The notes: a model not told the origin generated them from the sequence alone. A stretch of DNA of 23,035 nt from an uncultured Lachnospiraceae bacterium (GCA_949935685.1 CATLGN010000003.1:1-23035); one strand, 5' to 3'; shown: positions 14,256-22,778, numbered from the stretch's first letter. Made by a program: numbers and translations.

Positions 14256-14277
14256 AAGATTGGTCATTACCTATCTT
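14256..14277. repeat. imperfect palindrome between the cotS promoter and start
   Basis: AAGATTGGT and ACCTATCTT are complementary at eight of nine positions around CATT. It overlaps the -10 of the predicted sporulation promoter and the transcript start, so it could be an operator or a 5' hairpin. Confidence 0.4.
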
Positions 14278-14301
14278 ATGAAGCTCTATACGGAAAAATG
14301 C
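14273..14301 (-). promoter_or_regulatory. sigma-E/sigma-K-like promoter for the CotS-family gene
   Basis: On the minus strand GCATTTT (14295-14301) is followed after 14 bp by CATAAGAT (14273-14280). The first matches the sigma-E -35 (KCATATT) in six of seven positions. The second fits sigma-E's CATACAnT in six, and with the next base (CATAAGATA) fully fits the sigma-K -10 CATAnnnTA. This suits a coat gene expressed in the mother cell. Confidence 0.5.
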
Positions 14302-14302
14302 G

Positions 14303-15619
14303 CTAAATCTGTGTCAAAAGATATTCTTTTGTGTTGTATTCGGGATTCTCCAAAACCAGTTCCAGCAGCCGGTTTAACGTCTCTCCCATAGCCTTTCCCG
14401 GCTGCATGCCGGCCGCAATCAGATCCCGTCCGCTCACAGCCAGATCTTTCAGTGTCAGACATTGATTTTGCATTATAATCTCCCGGTATATCCGTTCGAT
14501 TTCCGCCACCGCCTCCAGCTTTTCCGCTTCCTGATACCCGCTCTGCGCGGCAATGTCCGCCCGCTTGACCGAAAACAGCAGCGGCATAAGCGCCGACCCG
14601 ATTTTCGCCGCCGCCCTGCGTACGCCGCGCGGCGTTTCGGGAATATAACAGTCATGACAGGATACCAGTTTTGTCACCCGGTCTTTTGTGGCATTATCAA
14701 ACTTCAACCGGTTCATAACCGCTTCCGCAATGTCCCGGCTGACCGCCGCATGTCCTTTAAAATGATCGATTCCCGCCGCATCCGTCGTATGCACGGCCGG
14801 TTTTCCCAGATCATGAAACAACATCGTCAGCCGCAAAACCTTATCCGCCTCTACGGCCGCCATACTGCGTAAAATATGTTCCCCCACGCAATAACTGTGA
14901 TGCGGATGATGCTGCGGCATTTCCATTGCCCGGTCAAATTCCGGGAAAACCTGCGCCGTAATCCCGCACTCCCACGCCGTCCGCAGGTAATCGGGATGCG
15001 GCGCCGTCACCAGCTTTATCAGTTCCGCCTGAATCCGCTCTGCGCTGACCTGCCGGATACCCGGCGCCAGCGCCCGGATGGCCGCCTTCGTCTCCCGTTC
15101 TATCGCAAACCCAAGCTGCGCCGAAAAGCGGACTGCCCGCATCATGCGCAGGGCGTCTTCCGTGAACCGCTCCGCCGCATCACCCACGCAGCGAATCACT
15201 CCCGCCTCCAAGTCGGCAAGCCCGCCAAACAAATCCACCAGCCCTGTCTCTTCATTATAAGCCATGGCGTTGATCGTAAAATCCCTGCGCCGCAGATCTT
15301 CCCGCAAATCCGCGGTAAACGTCACCGCTTTGGGATGTCTGCCATCCTCGTATGCGCCGTCGATCCGGTAGGTCGTCACCTCAAAGCCTTCCCGCTGCAG
15401 CATAACCGTTACCGTGCCATGCTGCAATCCCGTATCGACCGTGCGCCCAAACAGCGCTTTGATCTCCTGCGGCCGCGCCGATGTGGTTATATCCCAGTCG
15501 TCCGGCTCCTTTCCCAGAACACTGTCCCGGACACACCCGCCTACCGCATATGCCGCAAACCCGCCGGCCTGCAGGGTTCTTAAAATCATATTCACTTTTT
15601 CCGGCAGATGTATCCTCAT
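14303..15619 (-). CDS. cca: CCA tRNA nucleotidyltransferase with HD domain
   Basis: A 438-residue enzyme that adds or repairs the 3'-CCA of tRNAs without a template. The N-terminal class II nucleotidyltransferase has GGCVRD at about 27-32 and the metal-binding DDWD at about 39-42. RRDFTINAMAY near residue 110 is the B motif, and RFTEDALRMMRAVRFSAQLGF near 145-165 the neck region. An HD-type segment (LFHDLGKPA near 245, later SCHDCY) follows, as in many clostridial CCA enzymes. The ATG at 15619 has AGGAGG directly upstream, and a good vegetative promoter is at 15638-15666. Downstream, 60 nt away, is the CotS-family gene with its own sporulation promoter. Confidence 0.95.
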   Translation of the reverse strand: MRIHLPEKVNMILRTLQAGGFAAYAVGGCVRDSVLGKEPDDWDITTSARPQEIKALFGRTVDTGLQHGTVTVMLQREGFEVTTYRIDGAYEDGRHPKAVTFTADLREDLRRRDFTINAMAYNEETGLVDLFGGLADLEAGVIRCVGDAAERFTEDALRMMRAVRFSAQLGFAIERETKAAIRALAPGIRQVSAERIQAELIKLVTAPHPDYLRTAWECGITAQVFPEFDRAMEMPQHHPHHSYCVGEHILRSMAAVEADKVLRLTMLFHDLGKPAVHTTDAAGIDHFKGHAAVSRDIAEAVMNRLKFDNATKDRVTKLVSCHDCYIPETPRGVRRAAAKIGSALMPLLFSVKRADIAAQSGYQEAEKLEAVAEIERIYREIIMQNQCLTLKDLAVSGRDLIAAGMQPGKAMGETLNRLLELVLENPEYNTKEYLLTQI

Positions 15620-15637
15620 GGCAACCTCCTTTTCCTT

Positions 15638-15666
15638 ATTCTATATCAAGTCGCAGGGTTTGGCAA
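15638..15666 (-). promoter_or_regulatory. sigma-A promoter of cca
   Basis: TTGCCA (15661-15666), 17 bp, TAGAAT (15638-15643) on the minus strand; each hexamer is one base off consensus. The start would be near 15631, which leaves a short leader before the ATG at 15619. Confidence 0.6.
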
Positions 15667-15697
15667 TCAGGAGGAAGGTTCCAAATCCTGTAACCAA

Positions 15698-15724
15698 GCG
15701 TGGCCGGCCAATGGCCAGCCACAC
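15698..15724 (-). terminator. GC-rich hairpin after the GOGAT-type gene, no U-tract
   Basis: On the minus strand a 12-bp stem (two G-U pairs) with an ATT loop begins about 20 nt after the stop at 15745. The stem is rich in GGCC. No T-run follows, so it may be a weak terminator, a pause or 3'-end protection rather than a canonical terminator. Confidence 0.45.
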
Positions 15725-15744
15725 GATGAAAAGTCCGTAACCGT

Positions 15745-17085
15745 TTACGCATGTACAATATCCGTATACTCCGAAATCTCCCTGTTTATCGTAATCAGGT
15801 CTTCCAAACCCAGATCATGGATATTCTCATGTCCTGTAATTCTTGCAAATGTCCGCAGCTCCGCGAAACTGCAGTTCAGGTAGTTTGCCACCCGGCGGGC
15901 CGCTTCTTCCACTTTCAGGTTTGCCCGCAGTTCCGGGTTCTGTGTCGCCACACCCACGGGACAGTTTCCACTGCCGCAGATGCGGTACTGCCTGCACGCC
16001 GCCGCAACCATCGCCGCGCTGGCAACCGCCACCGCGTCGGCGCCCATCGCCAGCGCTTTGACAAAATCGGATGATACCCGCAGGCCGCCGGTAATCACCA
16101 GAGACATGTCGGAGCCCACACTGTTCAGATATTTTCTCGCCCGGTGCAGTGCATAGACTGTCGGTACGCTTGTGGCATCCCGCACAAGGCGCGGGCTGGC
16201 TCCCGTAGCGCCGCCCCGGCCGTCGATCGTAACAAAATCGGCGCCGGCAAACACACAGTATTCCAGATCTCTTTCAATCCGTCCGGCGGCAATCTTAATG
16301 CCGATCGGTCTGCCCTCCGATGCAAAGCGAAGCTGTTCCACCAGCGCTTTCAGATCTTCTTTTGTATTAATATCCGGGAATTTGGACGGACTGATTACAT
16401 CCTTACCCAGCGGTTTGTTTCGGATTGCGGCAATCTCCGGCGTCACCTTTTCCCCCGGCAGATGGCCGCCCATGCCCGGCTTGGTCCCCTGTCCGATTTT
16501 AATCTCGACCGCGTCCGCTTCCCGCAGATTTTCCGGTGTCACACTGTACAGATTTGGTACATATTCAAATATGTATTTGCCCGCCGCCGCTTTTTCCTCC
16601 GGCAGGATGCCGCCTTCGCCGCTGCACATCGCCGTTCCCGCCATCGCGCTGCCTCTGGCCAGCGCGACTTTTACTTCTTTCGATAACGCGCCAAAGGACA
16701 TATGGGAGATATAAACAGGCCCGGCCAATACCATCGGTTTTTTCGCATGTCTGCCGATGACCGTCGTAATGTCCACCGGCGCATGCTCATCAAGCGGCGG
16801 CGGATTCAACTGCGCGCCCAGAATCAAAATGTCATCCCACCCCGGCATGGGCATTTTCGTTCCCATTGCCTCTATGATGGGCTTCCCGGAAGCCGCCATT
16901 TCCTGTATTTCTTTCATATAACGATAATCGCTTTCCGGCGCGTCTGTCCCGGCCGTATCTCTCTGCTCCCGGAAAGCCGTCGCCGGCTGTCTGCAAACGG
17001 GGCAGTTTTCCAGCTCCCGAAACGGCCTGCCCTCCTTTTCTTCGTCATATATGTAACCGCATACGCTGCATCGATATTTCGCCAT
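15745..17085 (-). CDS. rubredoxin / glutamate synthase (GOGAT) domain fusion flavoprotein
   Basis: A 446-residue protein. The first 40 residues form a rubredoxin-like iron site (YRCSVCGYIYDEE ... NCPVC; Cys 6, 9, 28, 31). The rest is the FMN- and Fe-S-binding synthase domain of glutamate synthase: a GAQLNPPPL segment, GPVYISHMSFGALS, IGQGTKPGMGGHLPG and FVTIDGRGGATGASP. The 3Fe-4S cysteines have the classic C-x5-C-x4-C spacing at 364, 370 and 375. The amidotransferase domain of full GltB is absent, so it may take ammonia from elsewhere or do another redox reaction; electrons may enter through the rubredoxin part. The ATG at 17085 is preferred, with a GTG at 17094 equally possible; both have imperfect ribosome sites. 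It lies about 25 nt downstream of rubrerythrin and is probably co-transcribed with it. Confidence 0.9.
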   Translation of the reverse strand: MAKYRCSVCGYIYDEEKEGRPFRELENCPVCRQPATAFREQRDTAGTDAPESDYRYMKEIQEMAASGKPIIEAMGTKMPMPGWDDILILGAQLNPPPLDEHAPVDITTVIGRHAKKPMVLAGPVYISHMSFGALSKEVKVALARGSAMAGTAMCSGEGGILPEEKAAAGKYIFEYVPNLYSVTPENLREADAVEIKIGQGTKPGMGGHLPGEKVTPEIAAIRNKPLGKDVISPSKFPDINTKEDLKALVEQLRFASEGRPIGIKIAAGRIERDLEYCVFAGADFVTIDGRGGATGASPRLVRDATSVPTVYALHRARKYLNSVGSDMSLVITGGLRVSSDFVKALAMGADAVAVASAAMVAAACRQYRICGSGNCPVGVATQNPELRANLKVEEAARRVANYLNCSFAELRTFARITGHENIHDLGLEDLITINREISEYTDIVHA

Positions 17086-17110
17086 CGTCTCCACCCGTTC
17101 CTTTCCGGTT

Positions 17111-17650
17111 TCAGTAGTTCTCCGCCTTTACCTGGAAATAAGCCTGCGGATGTGCGCAGACAGGGCATACGTCCGGCGCTTTTTTTCCGACGCAGATATG
17201 GCCGCAGTTCGCGCACTGCCAGATCACATCGCCGTCTTTGGAAAATACCATATCGCCTTCCAGATTGGCCAGCAGTTTCCGGTATCTCTCCTCATGTTCT
17301 TTTTCAATTGCCGCCACACCTTCAAATAAAGCAGCGATCTCCCCGAATCCTTCCTCCCTTGCTTCCTTCGCAAAAGACGCATACATATCCGTCCATTCAA
17401 AGTTCTCGCCTTCCGCAGCCGCCTTTAAATTTTCCGCCGTGGAGCCGATCCCGTCATGCAGCAGTTTATACCACATTTTGGCATGTTCCTTCTCATTTGC
17501 CGCCGTCTCTTCAAAAATATTGGCGATCTGCACATAGCCGTCTTTTCTCGCCTTAGCGGCAAAATAAGTGTATTTATTTCTCGCCTGCGACTCTCCCGCA
17601 AACGCCGCCTGTAAATTCGCCTCTGTTTTTGTTCCTTTTAAATTTGCCAT
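17111..17650 (-). CDS. rbr: rubrerythrin
   Basis: A 179-residue non-haem iron protein that reduces hydrogen peroxide in anaerobes. The ferritin-like di-iron domain comes first, with paired Glu motifs: [10 protein letters not shown] near residue 18, [11 protein letters not shown] near 47, EAREEGF near 96, and [11 protein letters not shown] near 112. The C-terminal rubredoxin-like domain has two CxxC pairs ([10 protein letters not shown] and [13 protein letters not shown]). The ATG at 17650 has AAAGGAG upstream. A modest promoter candidate lies at 17671-17699, and no terminator separates it from ackA. The rubredoxin/GOGAT fusion follows immediately and could be a redox partner, which is inference from gene order. 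Confidence 0.96.
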   Translation of the reverse strand: MANLKGTKTEANLQAAFAGESQARNKYTYFAAKARKDGYVQIANIFEETAANEKEHAKMWYKLLHDGIGSTAENLKAAAEGENFEWTDMYASFAKEAREEGFGEIAALFEGVAAIEKEHEERYRKLLANLEGDMVFSKDGDVIWQCANCGHICVGKKAPDVCPVCAHPQAYFQVKAENY

Positions 17651-17670
17651 CGTTTGTTCTCCTTTTGTAT

Positions 17671-17699
17671 ATTTATCGTATCCATAAACAGCCGTACAA
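17671..17699 (-). promoter_or_regulatory. weak promoter candidate before rubrerythrin
   Basis: TTGTAC (17694-17699), 17 bp, ATAAAT (17671-17676) on the minus strand. Both boxes deviate from consensus. No PerR-like palindrome is evident. Confidence 0.3.
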
Positions 17700-17710
17700 T
17701 GCCCGATGCC

Positions 17711-18901
17711 CTACACCAGACGTACCGTCTCCCGCGCGATCGCCAGCTCTTCATTGGTCGGCACCACCATGGTAACGACTTTCGCCCCTTCGTCCGACAG
17801 AATCACTTCTTCACCCCGGATGCGATTCTTTTCTTCGTCAATATTCGTCCCCAGATAGCCGATATATTGTCCGATCAGCTTTCTGACCTCCGCGTTGTTT
17901 TCACCGGCTCCCGCAGTAAATACAATCGCATCCACACCGTTCATGGCCGCTGTATAGGCCCCGATATATTTCCCCACACGGTAAGCATAGGTCTCCAGCG
18001 CAGTCCGCGCCATCTCATTGCCTGCGTCCGCCGCTTCCGCCAAGTCACGGAAATCACTGGAAAGACCGGATAAACCGAGCACACCCGACTTTTTATTGCA
18101 GATATTGACCACTTCCTCCGCATCCACACCAAGCCTGCCTGCCAGAAACGGAATAATCGCCGGATCCAGATCGCCTGAACGCGTCCCCATAATCAAACCT
18201 TCCAGCGGCGTCAAACCCATGGAGGTATCGACACTCTTTCCATGGTCCACCGCGGAAACGGAGGCCCCGTTCCCCAGATGGCATACGATAATCTTCATAT
18301 CCTCCCGTTTTTTCCCCAGAATCTCTGCCGCCCGCGCGGAGACAAAGTCATGGCTTGTACCGTGAAACCCATAGCGGCGTACCTGGTACATTTTGTAGTA
18401 TTCATACGGAAGTCCGTAAAGATATGCCTTTTGGGGCATCGTCTGATGAAAAGCCGTATCAAATACGCCCACCATCGGTACATCCGGCATAATTGCCCGG
18501 CAGGAACGGATCCCCACCAGATTGGCCGGATTATGCAGCGGCGCCAGATCGCTGCACTTTTCGATCTCGCTGATCACTTCCTCCGTAATCACCACGCTGC
18601 CCGCAAATTTCTCACCGCCATGTACGATACGATGACCGACGGCATCAATTTCATCCGGGCTTTTGATTACCCCAACTGACGGGTCTGTCAGTTTTTCAAT
18701 GACAAGCTTAACCGCAGCCGTATGATCGGGCATATCGGCTTCTTCCTTTACTTTCCCGCTTCCCTTCGGCTGATGTACAATGGCGCTTCCCGCAATGCCA
18801 ATCCGTTCACACAGCCCCTTTGCCAGAACTTCCTGAGATTCGCTGTCAATCAACTGATATTTCAGCGAAGAACTCCCACAATTAATCACCAATACATTCA
18901 T
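17711..18901 (-). CDS. ackA: acetate kinase
   Basis: A 396-residue enzyme, full length, that converts acetyl phosphate and ADP to acetate and ATP in the last step of acetate fermentation. It opens with the conserved [27 protein letters not shown] is near residue 87, [10 protein letters not shown] (catalytic Asp) near 147, [11 protein letters not shown] near 207, and [12 protein letters not shown] (ATP- and phosphate-binding) near 240. [13 protein letters not shown] is near 322. The ATG at 18901 lies about 10 nt after AAGGAGG. The usual partner pta is not beside it: the upstream gene is the AI-2E-type membrane protein, and rubrerythrin follows. A weak TTTACA with a poor -10 overlaps the end of the upstream gene. 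Confidence 0.98.
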   Translation of the reverse strand: MNVLVINCGSSSLKYQLIDSESQEVLAKGLCERIGIAGSAIVHQPKGSGKVKEEADMPDHTAAVKLVIEKLTDPSVGVIKSPDEIDAVGHRIVHGGEKFAGSVVITEEVISEIEKCSDLAPLHNPANLVGIRSCRAIMPDVPMVGVFDTAFHQTMPQKAYLYGLPYEYYKMYQVRRYGFHGTSHDFVSARAAEILGKKREDMKIIVCHLGNGASVSAVDHGKSVDTSMGLTPLEGLIMGTRSGDLDPAIIPFLAGRLGVDAEEVVNICNKKSGVLGLSGLSSDFRDLAEAADAGNEMARTALETYAYRVGKYIGAYTAAMNGVDAIVFTAGAGENNAEVRKLIGQYIGYLGTNIDEEKNRIRGEEVILSDEGAKVVTMVVPTNEELAIARETVRLV

Positions 18902-18941
18902 ATCCTGCTTTCCTCCTTATCTTGTATTCTCATAAAAACCG

Positions 18942-20006
18942 TCATAAATGTAAATCATTAACAACTTCCGCCGCACAGATCTTCCGGTAGATTTCCCGGA
19001 TAATCAAAAAAGAAAACGGCCCTAAAATTACGCCCGACAGCCCATACAATTTAACCCCCATATAAATGGACAACAGGATAATCACCGGATAAATGCCCAT
19101 CCGCTCACCGATCAGCTTTGGCTCCAACAGCTCGCGGGCCAGCGCGCAGACGCCATACAAAAGCAGAAGAAGGAGACACCGCCCGATATTCCCCTGTATC
19201 AACTGCCAGAGAGCCATCGGCACCAGCACAATACCCGTACCGATAAATGGCAGCGCATCCAATATACCCGCCAGAATGCCGGTTGTCACGCCGTGTCGTA
19301 TCCCCATTGCCCAAAGTCCCAGCGCACAGAGTACGCTGATCACGCAGAGAATCACCGCCTGTGCTTTCAGATACTGCCAGACCATGTCGCCGATTTTCCT
19401 ACTGATCTCCTCCGCCGCCACAAACCACCGAAAATGGCAGAGATCCGCTCTGATGTTGTGATAATCTTTTACGAGCAGACCGGTGGCGATAAAGGTCATG
19501 ATAAGAAACGCGGTTATGGAACAGATCATTTTAATATAAACAACAGAATAATTCATCAACTGCGGAAAAGCCTTCAACTTCATCTCGGTTGTAAACTTAT
19601 CCACATGGGTCAAAATCAGATTTTCCATCACATCCGCATTAATCCCCATCTGCCGTTCGATTCCGCAACAGCAGGAACGGACAAAGCGGCAGAAACTGTC
19701 TTCATACGTGTCAATATTCCGGGCAAGCATGCCGACCTGACTGCACACTATGGTTGCCACATACCAGAGCAGCACACCGAGCAGCGCCATCGCGCCGAGC
19801 GCCGTCACCGCTGCCAGAATGCCTTTGTGAATGTGCAGTTTATCCTCAAGCTTTTGCAGCAGCGGCCGCATGACGGAAATCAGACAAACCGAAAGAAAAA
19901 AGGGCAGGACAAGTGTCAGAATATATTTCATAAACAAAATAACCGACACAACTGTCACTACCCCCGCTATGTATTTTTTATTTTTTTCCAACCAGAACCG
20001 ATTCAT
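18942..20006 (-). CDS. AI-2E family (YtvI-type) integral membrane protein
   Basis: A 354-residue polytopic membrane protein of the AI-2E/PerM family. Hydrophobic segments are visible near residues 13-45 (two), 65-90, 155-180, 215-240 and 243-340 (several). The signature LDALPFIGTGIVLVP is near residue 248. The central soluble stretch (about 95-150) is characteristic. Members include TqsA-like exporters and YtvI, a B. subtilis sporulation membrane protein; which applies is not clear. I choose the ATG at 20006 because AGAGG lies 8 nt upstream. A GTG at 20015 and an ATG at 20012 are in frame, but the latter sits too close to that site and the GTG overlaps it. Upstream is an RluA-type enzyme and downstream ackA. 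Confidence 0.88.
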   Translation of the reverse strand: MNRFWLEKNKKYIAGVVTVVSVILFMKYILTLVLPFFLSVCLISVMRPLLQKLEDKLHIHKGILAAVTALGAMALLGVLLWYVATIVCSQVGMLARNIDTYEDSFCRFVRSCCCGIERQMGINADVMENLILTHVDKFTTEMKLKAFPQLMNYSVVYIKMICSITAFLIMTFIATGLLVKDYHNIRADLCHFRWFVAAEEISRKIGDMVWQYLKAQAVILCVISVLCALGLWAMGIRHGVTTGILAGILDALPFIGTGIVLVPMALWQLIQGNIGRCLLLLLLYGVCALARELLEPKLIGERMGIYPVIILLSIYMGVKLYGLSGVILGPFSFLIIREIYRKICAAEVVNDLHL

Positions 20007-20087
20007 TTTCATCACCTCTGGTTAGTATCCTGCATTTTTTCTCCGCTTATACCATGAAACGATCAATATTTTCCGCACTCTTCCGCA

Positions 20088-20795
20088 TCAGTTTCGCAAA
20101 GCCGCCAATGCTGCCGTTTCTGCCCGGAATGCCGAGAAGGCGGCATTCTGCGGTTCTGTCGAAAACTGACGCTCCTGTTTGGAAACAGTGTCTTGAAATG
20201 AAAGCCAATACGCGCACAGCGCCGGCGAGCCTGTCGTCCGTTCCGGCATACCATACTTCCGGTCCCCGGCCAGCGGATAGCCGGCATATGCCATCTGCGC
20301 CCGTATCTGGTGGAAACGCCCCGTGGCAATCTCAATTTCCGCAAGACACTGTCGCTCTCGCTCCGCCAAAACCCGATATGACAGCTCTGCCCGCTTTGCC
20401 CCCTCCTGCGGTCCGTCCGTCACAATGGCCATGCTCCTTCTGCTGTCCTTTCGCAGATATTGCACCAATGTTCCCTCTTTCTCTGCCGGAATGCCGGTCA
20501 GCACCGCCAGATATTTTTTCCGCAGACTTCCCTCCGCGAGCTGTCGGCTCAGATCTGCCGCCGCCGCTTTCGTCAAGGCAAAAACAAGCAGTCCCTCCAC
20601 CGGCTGATCCAACCGGTGAACAAGCCCCAGATACGGGTTTTTCCGCCCGCTCTCCCGGCATAACATATTTTTTAATTCACTGACCAGATCCGTTTGATAC
20701 CCCGAAGCCGCCTGTACGGCAAGACCAGCCGGTTTTCGGCAAACCAGGAATTCTGTATTTCGATATAGGATTTCCATCTTTATGTGTTCCGTCAT
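20088..20795 (-). CDS. RluA-family RNA pseudouridine synthase
   Basis: A 235-residue enzyme isomerising uridine to pseudouridine in rRNA or tRNA. It begins with the typical ILYRNTEFLVCRKPAGLAVQ. The catalytic motif is LVHRLDQPVEGLLVFALT, with the Asp of HRLD near residue 63. LRKKYLAVLTG near 92 and GRFHQIRAQMAYAGYPLAGDRKYG near 158-181 are family landmarks. No S4 domain is present, so this is the single-domain RluA type; target sites cannot be read. The ATG at 20795 lies 5 nt after the stop of the upstream gene, whose last codons supply the ribosome site (TAAGG). The C-terminal 30 residues after SFQDTVS are low in conservation. Confidence 0.92.
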   Translation of the reverse strand: MTEHIKMEILYRNTEFLVCRKPAGLAVQAASGYQTDLVSELKNMLCRESGRKNPYLGLVHRLDQPVEGLLVFALTKAAAADLSRQLAEGSLRKKYLAVLTGIPAEKEGTLVQYLRKDSRRSMAIVTDGPQEGAKRAELSYRVLAERERQCLAEIEIATGRFHQIRAQMAYAGYPLAGDRKYGMPERTTGSPALCAYWLSFQDTVSKQERQFSTEPQNAAFSAFRAETAALAALRN

Positions 20796-20800
20796 TGCTG

Positions 20801-21772
20801 TTACGCCTTACTGCCCTTTTTTCTGATTTCACATCCATAATACGCTCCCACCAGCTCGGCGAACGGCCTCTCCTCTGTTCCCAAATCCGTCTCTATGCCG
20901 CCGATCCACTGCCAGTACTCGCGTTCTTCGTCCTGATGACAGGTACCGTCTCTGCTGTGATTGAAAGAGCGCAGCTCAATCCGCAGATTCAGGCCCTCCG
21001 CATCCCGGTTCATAGCTTCGCCTACCGCCTGCAGACCGTCCTCGGCGTCCCTTTTCAGCGTCTCCCATTCCTCCTGCCCCAAATCTTCCTGCATCTTCAG
21101 ATAAATACAGACATGCAGCGGATACAAGGTATATGCCTGACTGTAATCCACGCGATCGAGCTGCAGGATCGTATCGCCTCTTTCCAGATCCGCCGCCAGC
21201 GCACAATACGTTCCGGCCGCTTCCGCACCGCCCGCCGTATATCCTGCAAGGTTCTCAGCATCCCACAGATAAACGCTGCATTCCCAGTCATACATCGCTC
21301 GTATCCGCGCCGGCATATACCGGTCCAGATAACATTCCTCATAATAATCCTGCAATTGCAGCGTCATCCATTCCGTCTGCAGAGCGCCGACCATAAATTC
21401 CTTTTTATTGTCCAGAGACTGGATGCACTGTCTGCCGAGACTGTCCCGATAGAATATCTTCCACCGGTCATATGTATAAAACTCCCAGCTTTCGCCTGTC
21501 GTTGCCCATCCGTCTTTGTACACGCCATAGAAACCCGCCAGTTCCGGGTCATTTCGGATGCGTTCTTTTTCCGTAAATTTTACCTCCGGGCCGAATATCG
21601 CGACAAGCTGTTCCCGGTAAAGCGACGGATAATCCCCGCTGCATTCGATATACGTTTCCTGACACAGATCATCATCTGAGAAAGTATCCGTCTGCAGGAA
21701 AAACCGACCGATTGGCGGCGCCAGAGCGAGAAAGATAAGCGCCCCGATCAGACACCGGTACCATCCGGTCAT
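20801..21772 (-). CDS. exported or membrane-anchored protein of unknown function
   Basis: A 323-residue protein that I do not recognise. One hydrophobic segment at about residues 5-19 (CLIGALIFLALAPPIG) is an uncleaved anchor or a signal peptide; there is no lipobox. The rest is soluble, acidic and rich in Trp, Tyr and Cys (about nine cysteines), with stretches such as TTGESWEFYTYDRWKIFYRDSLG and GAYYGCEIRKKG. The pattern suggests a folded extracellular domain. The ATG at 21772 has AAGGAGG at 7 nt. It follows the substrate-binding lipoprotein by 19 nt and is followed by the pseudouridine synthase within 5 nt. By context it may belong to the receptor/binding-protein group, but no function should be assumed. 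Confidence 0.8.
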   Translation of the reverse strand: MTGWYRCLIGALIFLALAPPIGRFFLQTDTFSDDDLCQETYIECSGDYPSLYREQLVAIFGPEVKFTEKERIRNDPELAGFYGVYKDGWATTGESWEFYTYDRWKIFYRDSLGRQCIQSLDNKKEFMVGALQTEWMTLQLQDYYEECYLDRYMPARIRAMYDWECSVYLWDAENLAGYTAGGAEAAGTYCALAADLERGDTILQLDRVDYSQAYTLYPLHVCIYLKMQEDLGQEEWETLKRDAEDGLQAVGEAMNRDAEGLNLRIELRSFNHSRDGTCHQDEEREYWQWIGGIETDLGTEERPFAELVGAYYGCEIRKKGSKA

Positions 21773-21791
21773 AAAAACGCCTCCTTATATA

Positions 21792-22778
21792 TTACTGCCC
21801 ATACTGCGAGACATTGCTCCCGTCCACTTTTTCAAAATCAACCCACACATATTTGCCGTCCTCCGAGATGCCTTCCATTTCCCCGGGATCTCCGTTTCCG
21901 GCCAGCCGGATTGCCATCTCCACGGCCGCTTCACCCTGTCCTTTCCCCGACTGGTAAACGGTAAACCGCATCTCGCCCGCTTTGATTGCAGCACATCCGT
22001 CTGCCGTGGCGTCCACACCCAGAATCGGCAGCGACGCAAAATCCACTCCGGCCTCACGCGCCGCTTCCACGACGCCAAGCGCCATGGCGTCATTGTTGCA
22101 GATAACACAGTCTGCGCTGACACCCGTCCGCAAAAACAATGCAAACAAATCCTTTGCCTGTGCCGTATCCCAGTTCGCACTGTCCTCAAATACATAATGA
22201 ATCGTCTTGCCGCTGTCTGCCAATGCCTGCTTTACACCGTTTGTTCTGCCCATTGTCGCCGAATGCGCCTTGGGTCCCTTGATTAACACCACATTGATTT
22301 CCGGCTGACTTCCCAACTGCTGCAGCACATATTCCGCCTGAAACTGTCCTGCCACCCCCTCGTCGGAACCGACATAGACATATTTTCCCGCTTCCAGATA
22401 ACGGTCGTCGGGACAACTGTTGAAAAAGACAATCGGTATATCGCCCGCGCTCATTTTAAGCTGTACCGCCGTATCGGTCGATACGGCGCTGCAGAGAATC
22501 ACATCGTATCCCTCCGCAGACGCCCGCTTTAACTGTTCCACCTGCGCTTCAATCGAGCCGCCCGCATCCTCCACGTCAAGCTGTACACCCTCCTGCGCCG
22601 CCTTGGCCATAGCAGCGTCCACAAGCGTCTGCCGAAAGGTATCCATTTCATTCAGCGAAAGGAAAATCCGAATCTCCTTCTGCCCTGCCATCGTCTGTCT
22701 GCTGCATCCGCTTACCGCCAGTGCAAATATCAGTATTGCGCATACCGCCAGCATCCTGACCCCTCTGTTTTTTCTCAT
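21792..22778 (-). CDS. substrate-binding lipoprotein, sugar / LacI-type periplasmic fold
   Basis: A 328-residue exported lipoprotein with the lipobox VSGC (Cys25) after a basic, hydrophobic signal. The body has the Peripla_BP_4 fold of ribose, galactose and AI-2-type binding proteins: IRIFLSLNEMDTFRQTLVDAA near 36, SIEAQVEQLKRASAEGYDVILCSAVSTD near 75-102, IPIVFFNSCPDD near 114, SATMGRTNGVKQAL near 173, ICNNDAMALGVVEAA near 225, and LGVDATADGCAAIKAGEMRFTVYQ near 250-275. Such proteins capture small sugars or related compounds and hand them to an ABC transporter or a sensor. No permease or ATPase gene follows in the window. The ATG at 22778 overlaps by 4 nt the stop of the chemoreceptor gene. 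AAGGAGG lies 10 nt upstream. Confidence 0.93.
   Translation of the reverse strand: MRKNRGVRMLAVCAILIFALAVSGCSRQTMAGQKEIRIFLSLNEMDTFRQTLVDAAMAKAAQEGVQLDVEDAGGSIEAQVEQLKRASAEGYDVILCSAVSTDTAVQLKMSAGDIPIVFFNSCPDDRYLEAGKYVYVGSDEGVAGQFQAEYVLQQLGSQPEINVVLIKGPKAHSATMGRTNGVKQALADSGKTIHYVFEDSANWDTAQAKDLFALFLRTGVSADCVICNNDAMALGVVEAAREAGVDFASLPILGVDATADGCAAIKAGEMRFTVYQSGKGQGEAAVEMAIRLAGNGDPGEMEGISEDGKYVWVDFEKVDGSNVSQYGQ

Noticed and set aside
15661..15697. A GGTTCCAAATCC stretch resembling a tRNA T-arm on the plus strand
   Set aside because: The flanking bases do not form a 5-bp T-stem around a 7-nt loop, and no acceptor, D or anticodon arms can be drawn. It also lies in the cca promoter region.
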